Shown piece after piece: positions 16,813-24,205 of a stretch of 64,000 nt of DNA. The notes beneath the pieces are model-generated. The model did no database searches, had not been told where the DNA came from, and saw nothing but the letters and a program-made list of their open reading frames with translations. Source of the stretch: an uncultured Bacilli bacterium (GTDB lineage Bacteria > Bacillota_I > Bacilli_A > RF39 > UBA660); the NCBI GenBank assembly GCA_934183155.1, contig CAKPSB010000001.1, positions 124,001-188,000 on the forward strand. Reading direction: 5' to 3'. The position numbers were made by a program, and so were the translations under genes. Within the stretch, counting starts at the first letter, position 1. Every line of letters starts with the position of its first letter.

Positions 16813-16839
16813 GCTATACTTAATATAAAGTAGGTGGGA
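16813..16839 (+). promoter_or_regulatory. Shared promoter/leader cassette, copy 2
   Basis: TGCTATACT with TATACT at 16815-16820, then TTAATATAAAG and AGGTGGGA; 27 bases from TATACT to ATG. Upstream similarity with copy 3 extends further (AGAAAAATC, CAAT, AAAAATT blocks from about 16780). Confidence 0.8.
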
Positions 16840-16841
16840 TA

Positions 16842-18155
16842 ATGAAAAAAGGATTTACATTAGCAGAATTACTAGGAGTAATTGTAATAATATCGGTACT
16901 GTTAATTTTAGTAGTTCCAACAATAATAAATTCCATTACTAAAAACAAACAACCAGCTGAAAATACTGGTAAAGAAATAATATATAATGCTGCTGATCAG
17001 TACATAAACGCTAATAGTACTAAATATCCAAAAGGAAAAAGTGGAAAATATTGTATTCCTATAAAAAAAATAGCAGAAGCTGGATACTTAGTATCACCGG
17101 TCAAAGAAATAACCACTGGGAAAGATATATCAGACAAATCAGTAATGGTAACTATATATTCAACAGGAAATACTGAGTATGAAATTAAAGAAGGATTTGA
17201 TTGCAAAGAAGAAGTTTCAATGCCATTAATTGATTTTAATGTAAATCCTAAAGGTAGTAGTTGGACAACAAAAAGAAATGTTAGAATTTTATATCCAATA
17301 GTTAATGGTAATTACATTGCACGATATCGCATAGATGATGGCGATTGGATAAATGTTGATATTGATAGTAGAAATGGCGGATATACAGATTTAGTTTTTA
17401 ATGAAACAAGTATTTCAAAAAAATTAGAAGCTAGATACGTTGGTAAAGGTGGAGATACACCAACTAGTAGTGTCATTAAATCCAAAATAAATATTGTTAA
17501 CATAGACAACAAAAAACCCAAATGCCAATTAGAAGTAGTAGGAACAAAAGGAAGCAATAACTGGTATAAATCTTCAAAGGTAATAGTAAGATTTAAAGAT
17601 AAGACAGATGAAATAAGTGGAATAGAAGATTACGGATTAAGTGCAACAAACAATAAAGATTATAATAAAAAAACATCACTTGAACATGTGGAAGATGGCA
17701 GCAGTTTTATTTATTATGGATATGTAAAAGATAAAGCTGGTAATGAGGGAACTTGCTCAGTTACTTTTAAAAAAGATTCCACAGCTCCACGCATATGTGG
17801 AAGTAGACAAAAAATTCAAAATGATCCAGAAGGATATGGAGCTCGTATATTTGTTAGAGCTTGTGACAATATATCCGGAGTAAATCTTAAAGATAGTATT
17901 GCTTATTATTGTTATCATGGTATATCGTGCGGCTCAGCAGCCAATAAAAATTGTGATAAAAATTATCGTATTCAAGATAGACCTGTTGCTAACAAATGGA
18001 AAAATGATTGGTCCGCACCTGATACAAACTTCGAGATAGCCAGTAGTCTTTCATTAAATTGTGCAAAATCAAATAATCCATCATTTTATTGGAAATTATG
18101 TGATTATGCTGGAAATTGTATGAATAGTTATGCTGAAACGAGATTTAAATTTTAA
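16842..18155 (+). CDS. Prepilin-anchored surface protein with Ig-like domain
   Basis: 437 aa. The N-terminal about 120 residues are nearly the same as those of the genes at 14280 and 18484: the MKKG/FTLAELLGVIVIIS prepilin signal, then NAADQYINANSTKYPKGKSG, KYCIPIKK and PVKEITTGKDISDKS. A beta-rich linker leads to an Ig-like repeat (about 225-320) ending in VKDKAGNEGTCS and to a C-terminal domain of about 110 aa with RVACDN-like and CDYAGNCMNSY elements and several cysteines. It is expected on the outer face of the membrane. Its own promoter precedes it and a terminator follows. The function is probably surface binding; the ligand is unknown. Confidence 0.82.
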   Translation: MKKGFTLAELLGVIVIISVLLILVVPTIINSITKNKQPAENTGKEIIYNAADQYINANSTKYPKGKSGKYCIPIKKIAEAGYLVSPVKEITTGKDISDKSVMVTIYSTGNTEYEIKEGFDCKEEVSMPLIDFNVNPKGSSWTTKRNVRILYPIVNGNYIARYRIDDGDWINVDIDSRNGGYTDLVFNETSISKKLEARYVGKGGDTPTSSVIKSKINIVNIDNKKPKCQLEVVGTKGSNNWYKSSKVIVRFKDKTDEISGIEDYGLSATNNKDYNKKTSLEHVEDGSSFIYYGYVKDKAGNEGTCSVTFKKDSTAPRICGSRQKIQNDPEGYGARIFVRACDNISGVNLKDSIAYYCYHGISCGSAANKNCDKNYRIQDRPVANKWKNDWSAPDTNFEIASSLSLNCAKSNNPSFYWKLCDYAGNCMNSYAETRFKF

Positions 18156-18175
18156 TTATATTAGAAAAATAATTA

Positions 18176-18209
18176 GAAAAAGTAGCAATTTAAATTTGCT
18201 ACTTTTTTG
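18176..18209 (+). terminator. Terminator after 16842-18155
   Basis: AAAAAGTAGCAA pairs with TTGCTACTTTTTT over a 7-base loop. The remaining 18210-18450 is an AT-rich stretch of about 240 bases without ORF support. It holds a second TATACTATAAT-like region near 18345 but no clear gene. Confidence 0.8.
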
Positions 18210-18454
18210 TCAGTGTATTCATACTTTCTATTATGATTTTTTTCTTTGTGTGTGAAATGCAAGAAAAAATAGTCTTTCTATTACCTTCACGCATTGTTTC
18301 TATGTTTTTATTTTTCTTTATAACTACAAAGAAACGATATATACTATACTATAATCATGCTTAATTTCGTTATTTTATTAAAGCAGAAATCCAAATAAAA
18401 ATTTACGTTACACCATCAGATAGAAAAATCACAATAAAAATTCACCTAAAATGT

Positions 18455-18480
18455 GCTATACTTAATATAAAGTAGGTGGG
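18455..18480 (+). promoter_or_regulatory. Shared promoter/leader cassette, copy 3
   Basis: TGCTATACT with TATACT at 18457-18462, then TTAATATAAAG and AGGTGGGA; again 27 bases from TATACT to ATG. Nearly identical to copy 2. Confidence 0.8.
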
Positions 18481-18483
18481 ATA

Positions 18484-20976
18484 ATGAAAAAAGGATTTAC
18501 ATTAGCAGAGTTACTAGGGGTAATTGTAATAATATCATTATTGCTAATATTAGTAGTTCCAACAATAATAAATTCTATTACAAAAAGTAAAGAACCATCT
18601 GAAAATGCAGGTAAAGCAATAATATATAATGCTGCTGATCAGTACATAAATACCAATAGTACTAAATATCCAAAAGGAAAAAGTGGAAGATATTGTATTC
18701 CAATAAAAAAATTAACAGAAGCTGGATACTTAGTGTCACCAGTCAAAGATACAATAACTGGGGAAGATATCTCAAATAAATCAGTAATGGTAACTATATA
18801 CAGCCAAGGAACAACAGATTTCGAATTAAAAGATGAAGAAGATTGTAAAGAAATTTCTTCACTACCAATGATAGATTTTATTGCGACACCAGCCGGTAAT
18901 AGTTGGGTAAAAAAAAGAACAATAACTATAGTTTATCCAAATATAGCAGAAAGTTATAAATCAAGTCATAAAATAGATGATGGCAATTGGAAAGAGGACA
19001 GTGGTGGACGTGTCGATGTACCAATGACTAAAATGGCTACAATAGAAGCCATCCTAAAAGGAAATAATATCATAAAGGGAAAATATAAAGTTATTAATGT
19101 CGACAGTGAAATACCAATAATAAAAAGTATAAACTTGAAAAACTGGATAAATGAGAAGCAAAAAATAACTATAACAGCCACAGACAGTATAAGTGGATTA
19201 AATGGAATATATATAAGTACAAAAAGTAATATTCCAAATGAAAATGACAATAATTGGATAGATTTAAAGTCAAAAGCTAATGAAGAAAAAATATATGATG
19301 CGAGTTATCAAAATGGTACCTATTATGTATGGGTTAAAGATAAAGCAGGTAACATATCAAATACAAAATCATTTAAAACTTCTGACAATATTAAACCAAC
19401 ATGTGAAATTACAGATTCTGGAACAAAAGAAAATGATTGGTATATCACAGATGTCATGGTGAAATTAACTGCAACTGATAAAGAAAGTGGAATTCAAAGT
19501 AAAGGAATTAGTACAAGTAATTCCGTAAATTATAATGATACTAGTCAAATGACTTTAACACTTGATACAAAATCCCAAACATATTATGGATTTGTAAAAG
19601 ACAAAGCAGGAAATACAAACACATGTAGTAAAACGGTAAAAAAAGATGCTTCAAACCCTAATTTGACCATATCAACTACTAGTACGACGAAATCAATAAC
19701 TGTAGTAGCAAATGCCTCTGCTACATCAGGCATCAGCAAGTATGAATATTCTAAAGATGGAGGAAATACTTGGGTAGCCTCAAACGATAATTATACATTT
19801 ACCAAGCTAAAACAGGCAACAAATTATAACATAAAAGTAAGGGTAACATCAGGTGTAAATAAACAAAGCACAGTATCTAAAGTAGTAACAACTGAAAGTA
19901 TAGCCATTCCAACATTTAAAGAAGAAACAACAGACGGAGATGGTAAAAGAGTAATAATAACATATCCATCTGGTTGTGGTTCTACATTAACTTGTACATA
20001 CCAAAAAGATTCAAAAGAAGAAATACCAGTAACATCAAAAACAACAATAGTCTACTTTACTGACAGCGGTTCAGTAGTAGCCAAAGCATCAGATGGAATA
20101 AATAATGTAAGTTCCAGTTACAACGTAAAAATAACAGATTACTACGTTTCTTTAAACGGAAAAGATCAAGATGGTTATGGAACAAAAAACAAGCCTTATG
20201 CAACAATTCAACATGCATATGATAAAGCAATACAAGATCCTACAAATATTCATGTATTAAGTAATCTAAATCAAGGAAACGCTAAATTTAATGGTAAAAA
20301 CATTACCTTAAAAGGATATAATGGCAATAAATATACACTATATCGTACACAAAACTCAGCAATGGTTGAGCAAACATCTTCAGCTGGCACATTAATAATA
20401 AAAGATTTGATATTTGATGGAAGAAATGCAAGCGGAAGTCAGATAAATTCAAATGTTGCAATGGTAAAATTAAAAGGAAATGTTCAAATAACCAATGTAA
20501 TAGTAAAATATGGATATAATTCATTTAACTTTGGTTCGTCATTTAACGTTGATGAGCAAGCCAATGTAACTTTAAATAATGTTGAAATAGCAAATGCCAC
20601 AGCAACAGCTGGAGGAGCCGCAATATTCTCTGGTGGAATAATAACAATGAATGATGTAAATATCCATAATAATAATTCATTAGATGGAAATGTTTGGTCA
20701 TACGGTAAAATTATTTTTAACAGTGGAAAAGTAACCAGCAACAAAGCTACTTGGGATGCCGGAGTACGTAACTACGGACAATTCATAATGAATGGTGGCT
20801 CAATTACAGGAAATAGTGCAACATACAGTACTGGTGGATTAAAAGATGGATGTTATTATTTAAGCCATTTAAATCCACAAAAAAGAGAAGGAACATCAAC
20901 TATAAATGGAAATATATCAAACAATTCACCTGCAAATTATACTAAAAATCATAATCAATGTGATAATCCAAACTAA
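18484..20976 (+). CDS. Large prepilin-anchored surface protein with Ig-like, Fn3-like and beta-helix-like domains
   Basis: 830 aa. It has the same prepilin signal and pilin head as the gene at 16842. Beta-rich repeats follow, including VWVKDKAGNIS and an Ig-like unit with GFVKDKAGNTNTCSKTV. A fibronectin type III-like segment spans about 393-470 (SGISKYEYSKDGGNTW, ATNYNIKVRVTS). From about residue 551 the protein turns into a right-handed beta-helix-like region: DYYVSLNGKDQDGYGT and KPYATIQHAYDKAI (DUF1565-like opening), then stacked short strands with N and G turns (LNNVEIANATATAGGAAI, MNDVNIHNNNSLDGN, NGGSITGNSATYSTGGL). It was probably assembled by joining the duplicated pilin head to a new ectodomain. 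Followed by a strong terminator. Confidence 0.85.
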   Translation: MKKGFTLAELLGVIVIISLLLILVVPTIINSITKSKEPSENAGKAIIYNAADQYINTNSTKYPKGKSGRYCIPIKKLTEAGYLVSPVKDTITGEDISNKSVMVTIYSQGTTDFELKDEEDCKEISSLPMIDFIATPAGNSWVKKRTITIVYPNIAESYKSSHKIDDGNWKEDSGGRVDVPMTKMATIEAILKGNNIIKGKYKVINVDSEIPIIKSINLKNWINEKQKITITATDSISGLNGIYISTKSNIPNENDNNWIDLKSKANEEKIYDASYQNGTYYVWVKDKAGNISNTKSFKTSDNIKPTCEITDSGTKENDWYITDVMVKLTATDKESGIQSKGISTSNSVNYNDTSQMTLTLDTKSQTYYGFVKDKAGNTNTCSKTVKKDASNPNLTISTTSTTKSITVVANASATSGISKYEYSKDGGNTWVASNDNYTFTKLKQATNYNIKVRVTSGVNKQSTVSKVVTTESIAIPTFKEETTDGDGKRVIITYPSGCGSTLTCTYQKDSKEEIPVTSKTTIVYFTDSGSVVAKASDGINNVSSSYNVKITDYYVSLNGKDQDGYGTKNKPYATIQHAYDKAIQDPTNIHVLSNLNQGNAKFNGKNITLKGYNGNKYTLYRTQNSAMVEQTSSAGTLIIKDLIFDGRNASGSQINSNVAMVKLKGNVQITNVIVKYGYNSFNFGSSFNVDEQANVTLNNVEIANATATAGGAAIFSGGIITMNDVNIHNNNSLDGNVWSYGKIIFNSGKVTSNKATWDAGVRNYGQFIMNGGSITGNSATYSTGGLKDGCYYLSHLNPQKREGTSTINGNISNNSPANYTKNHNQCDNPN

Positions 20977-20988
20977 GTATATTTAACG

Positions 20989-21020
20989 AAAAGTACTAGA
21001 TTCACACTAGTACTTTTTTT
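20989..21020 (+). terminator. Terminator after 18484-20976
   Basis: AAAAGTACTAG (20989-20999) pairs with CTAGTACTTTT (21007-21017) and continues in a T-run. Confidence 0.88.
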
Positions 21021-21120
21021 TGTATAAAGAGCAAATATATAATAACCAAAAATATAAAATATGATAATTAATTATTAAAAAATATAGTTAATTTCACACT
21101 TTTAACAATAAAAAAATACG

Positions 21121-22251
21121 TTAGTTAGTATAACGCATTTGTTCATTTGAAATATTAAAAATTAGTCCCATAGCTAGCATATAACTAAGTAAACTAGAAC
21201 CACCATAGCTAATAAATGGTAAAGTAATACCAGTAATAGGCAAAAGCCCAAAAGTCATACCAATATTTTGAACCTGCTGATATATAAGCATACCAACAAC
21301 CCCACCAATGACATATTTATTAACAAGTCTATTAGTCCTTAAAGCTAAAGTAATTAATCTAATATCAAAAATAGCCAGCAAAGCAAGTAAAACAATAGAG
21401 CCCATAAATCCAAAGTGACTGGCGTAAACTGCAAAAATGAAGTCCGTCTGAGCCTCTGGAAAATAAATGGGATTATTAGTAAGCCCGTGACCAAAGAAAC
21501 CCGCTGAGCCAATCGCACTTAAACTATTTTCAAGTTGATATCCACTTTGATTAGACCAATCCAAAAGTCGGTCAACCCTTAAAAAGAAGCTAGTTCCAAA
21601 CACTTTAATAAATAAATCTTTATTAATAAAATAAATTCCTAACACCAAAACAATAAATATTGCTGCCACTCCAAATACAGCTAAAAACCATCTATACCTA
21701 ATACCAGAAATAAAAAGCATAATAAATGTAATTAATAAATATATAAGTACAACACCAGTATCTGGTTGCATAAAAGTTAAAATGCTAGGAATTAAAACTA
21801 CAAAGCCAATTTTTATCAAAAACATAAATTCTTCCCTAATGCTCGGATTTGGATATTCCTCATTAAATTTAGAAATCATAACCGCATTAGTAACAATCAA
21901 AATAATTTTCATAAATTCACTAGGTTGAAATGTACCAACCCCTTTTATTTCATACCAACAAGTTGCATTGTTAATATTAATACCAAAGAAAAACAAACCA
22001 ACTAAAGAAAGAATTCCTAAAATATACAAAAACCAACTTATCCTATAAATATATGTATTTCCAATTGTCATTACTAAATAAACTAAAACAAACCCAATAA
22101 AATACCAAATAACTTGATTACTCATCAAATGACTCATCGTACTTGGCAAAATACTTCCAGCCCCATACAACGTTATAATACTAATAAAAGCAAATAATAA
22201 AATAGGCACTAAAATAGTTTTATCCATTTTATATTTAGAAATATTCTTCAT
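21121..22251 (-). CDS. RodA/FtsW/SpoVE-family peptidoglycan polymerase
   Basis: 376 aa SEDS-family membrane protein with about ten hydrophobic segments. Signature regions: GVGTFQPSEFMKIILIVTNA, FMQPDTGVVLIYLLITF, NSLSAIGSAGFFGHGL, FPEAQTDFIFAVYASHFG and the end PFISYGGSSLLSYMLAMGL. These proteins polymerise lipid II into glycan strands, in elongation (RodA), division (FtsW) or spore cortex (SpoVE). The PEAQTDFIFAV and GHGLTNNP forms fit RodA best, but this cannot be settled here. ATG at 22251 chosen; upstream ATG/GTG codons belong to the TGGTGATTG ribosome binding region. Monocistronic, with no partner PBP nearby. Confidence 0.9.
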   Translation of the reverse strand: MKNISKYKMDKTILVPILLFAFISIITLYGAGSILPSTMSHLMSNQVIWYFIGFVLVYLVMTIGNTYIYRISWFLYILGILSLVGLFFFGININNATCWYEIKGVGTFQPSEFMKIILIVTNAVMISKFNEEYPNPSIREEFMFLIKIGFVVLIPSILTFMQPDTGVVLIYLLITFIMLFISGIRYRWFLAVFGVAAIFIVLVLGIYFINKDLFIKVFGTSFFLRVDRLLDWSNQSGYQLENSLSAIGSAGFFGHGLTNNPIYFPEAQTDFIFAVYASHFGFMGSIVLLALLAIFDIRLITLALRTNRLVNKYVIGGVVGMLIYQQVQNIGMTFGLLPITGITLPFISYGGSSLLSYMLAMGLIFNISNEQMRYTN

Positions 22252-22370
22252 ATCAATCACCATTAATATAATACACTAACCAAAATAAATATACAATTGA
22301 TTTAAAAAAATTAAATAAATAAGTTGTAAAAAAAAGAAAAAATATAGTATAATAAAAATAGGTGATGAAA

Positions 22371-22682
22371 ATGATATGGCAATATATAATCATAATTGTA
22401 ATATTACTTGTAATAGCATTTGCTATTTTAAAAGCAAAAAATAAAGATTTTAAATTAGAAGCAAATAAACTAATTGAATATCTTGGAGGCACCGCCAATA
22501 TCATAAGTTATGAAGTAAACAACTCAAGATTTGTTGTTAATCTTCATAATATTGATTTAGTAAATAAAGAAGCTATTCAAAAAATGGGTGCTCAAGGGAT
22601 TGTCGAAATTGATAATCAATTAAAAATTATTTTTGGTGATGATGCTAAACAATTAAAGAAAAATATCGACGATTTAAAATAG
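22371..22682 (+). CDS. Membrane-anchored PTS EIIB-like domain protein without phosphocysteine
   Basis: 103 aa. Residues 2-20 are a membrane helix (IWQYIIIIVILLVIAFAIL). The rest resembles the glucose-type PTS EIIB fold: EANKLIEYLGGTANIISYEV, NLHNIDLVNKEAIQKMGAQG and QLKIIFGDDAKQLKKNI. In transport EIIB domains the phosphorylated Cys sits in an NCxTRLR motif after the first strand; here this reads VNNSRFVV (Asn50-Asn51-Ser52-Arg53), with no Cys in the whole protein. It therefore cannot take part in PTS phosphotransfer in the usual way and may be a sensor or scaffold. No EIIC/EIIA is nearby. ATG 22371 follows AGGTGATG. Confidence 0.7.
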   Translation: MIWQYIIIIVILLVIAFAILKAKNKDFKLEANKLIEYLGGTANIISYEVNNSRFVVNLHNIDLVNKEAIQKMGAQGIVEIDNQLKIIFGDDAKQLKKNIDDLK

Positions 22683-22704
22683 GATGTGAAAAAACACATC
22701 TTTT
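22683..22704 (+). terminator. Short terminator after EIIB-like gene
   Basis: GATGTG, six-A loop and CACATC, followed by TTTTA, right after the stop codon. Confidence 0.65.
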
Positions 22705-22772
22705 AAATTGCCCAAAGAATTGACTTTAAAATTCATATCAATTATAATTTAATTAAAGTAAGGGTGAAGCTA

Positions 22773-24185
22773 ATGGAAAAAACAAAATTAATCGCAACAG
22801 TCTGCGAGGGTAAGGAAATACAAAAACAAATAGAAGAATTTATTAAAAGTGGAGTAGATGTAATTCGCATTAACATGAGTTATTCAAACCATGAAGTATG
22901 TAAAAAAGTAATAGAAACTATTGAAAATACAAATCAAAAACTCGGCACAAATGTAGCCGTAATGTTAGATTTAGAAGGACCATGTATTCGAACAAATACA
23001 TTTATAGATGGGAAAGCCATACTTAAAACTGGCGACAAAATAAGAATATACATGAATGAAATAAAAGGAAATATGACAGGCTTTTCAGTAAATTACAAAG
23101 ACCTAGTCAATGACTTAAAATATCATACAAAAATTAAATTAAGCAAAGGCAATGTTATTTTACAAGTAGTCGAAAAGGGATTAGATTACGTAGTATGTAC
23201 AGTTTTAAAAGGTGGGGAAGTAACTGATAATTCTAAAATATATCTTCCAGAAACAAAGCCAAGCAGAAAATTTTTAACAAAAAAAGATTACGAAGATATA
23301 CTTTTTGCTAATGAAATGAATGTTGACTTTATAACTACCTCTTCAATATCATCAGCTGAAGATGTGTTAGAAATAAATGATCTACTAATAGAATTAAAAA
23401 ATGAACATATTGGACTAATTGCTAAAATTGAAAACAAAAGAGCCGTTAATGACATAGATAATATCATAAATATCGCTGATGGAATAATTCTAGATCGTGG
23501 TGATCTAGGAATAGATATGCCAATTGAAGTAGTACCAAGTATTCAAAATAAAATTATTCACAAATGTTATCAACAAGGTTGTTTAATGATTATAACAGCC
23601 GAATTTAATAGCTTTTTAACAAAAAAATCAGTGCCAAATAGAGCAGAAGTATCAGATCTTTCAACCCTAGTTTCAGATGCTATAGATGCTATTATGCTAA
23701 CAAGTGAAACAACAATAGGTGCCCATCCAATAGATACAGTCAGAATAGTAAGTAAAATTATCAAAGAATCAGAAGACAGCATTGACTATAATTATTTCTT
23801 CAGAAATTCATTAAACACAAAACAAAAAAATATCACATCAACAGTATCATCAAGCGTTGTCTTAGGTGCTAATGAACTTGACTGTAAAGCTATACTCGTA
23901 GCTACTAATTTTGGTAGAACAGCTAGATATATAAGTAAATTAAAACCACCTTGTCCAATTATAGCAGCCGCTTCAAATAAAGAAGTAGTAAAAAGTCTAC
24001 AATTGAACTTCGGAGTTCTGCCAATAAATGCTGATGGCGATACCCTTGAAAATTTAACAGAAACTGTAAGACAAAAATTAATAAATGAATTACACCTAAA
24101 AAAGGGCGACAAAATAATTGTAACAGGTGGATATCCATTCAAAAAAGTAAAATATACAAACTTCATGCAAATAGATGAAATATAA
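22773..24185 (+). CDS. Divergent pyruvate kinase family protein
   Basis: 470 aa with full pyruvate kinase architecture. N-terminal TIM barrel start TKLIATV, RINMSYSNH (usual R-N-S-H-G), MLDLEGPCIRT (usual LDTKGPEIRT), LIAKIEN (catalytic Lys and metal Glu present), ILDRGDLGID (metal Asp present), PNRAEVSDLSTLVSDAIDAIMLTSET, and a C-terminal domain with ATNFGRTARYISKLKPPCPI. Oddities: Cys71 replaces the Glu/Lys that sets potassium dependence, the Lys before GP is Glu, and the SHG triad is altered. It may be a true but unusual pyk, or a paralogue with another role. ATG at 22773 follows AGGGTGAAG; GTG 22764 is part of that site. Confidence 0.8.
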   Translation: MEKTKLIATVCEGKEIQKQIEEFIKSGVDVIRINMSYSNHEVCKKVIETIENTNQKLGTNVAVMLDLEGPCIRTNTFIDGKAILKTGDKIRIYMNEIKGNMTGFSVNYKDLVNDLKYHTKIKLSKGNVILQVVEKGLDYVVCTVLKGGEVTDNSKIYLPETKPSRKFLTKKDYEDILFANEMNVDFITTSSISSAEDVLEINDLLIELKNEHIGLIAKIENKRAVNDIDNIINIADGIILDRGDLGIDMPIEVVPSIQNKIIHKCYQQGCLMIITAEFNSFLTKKSVPNRAEVSDLSTLVSDAIDAIMLTSETTIGAHPIDTVRIVSKIIKESEDSIDYNYFFRNSLNTKQKNITSTVSSSVVLGANELDCKAILVATNFGRTARYISKLKPPCPIIAAASNKEVVKSLQLNFGVLPINADGDTLENLTETVRQKLINELHLKKGDKIIVTGGYPFKKVKYTNFMQIDEI

Positions 24186-24205
24186 AAGAATAAGGAGGAA
24201 TACTC

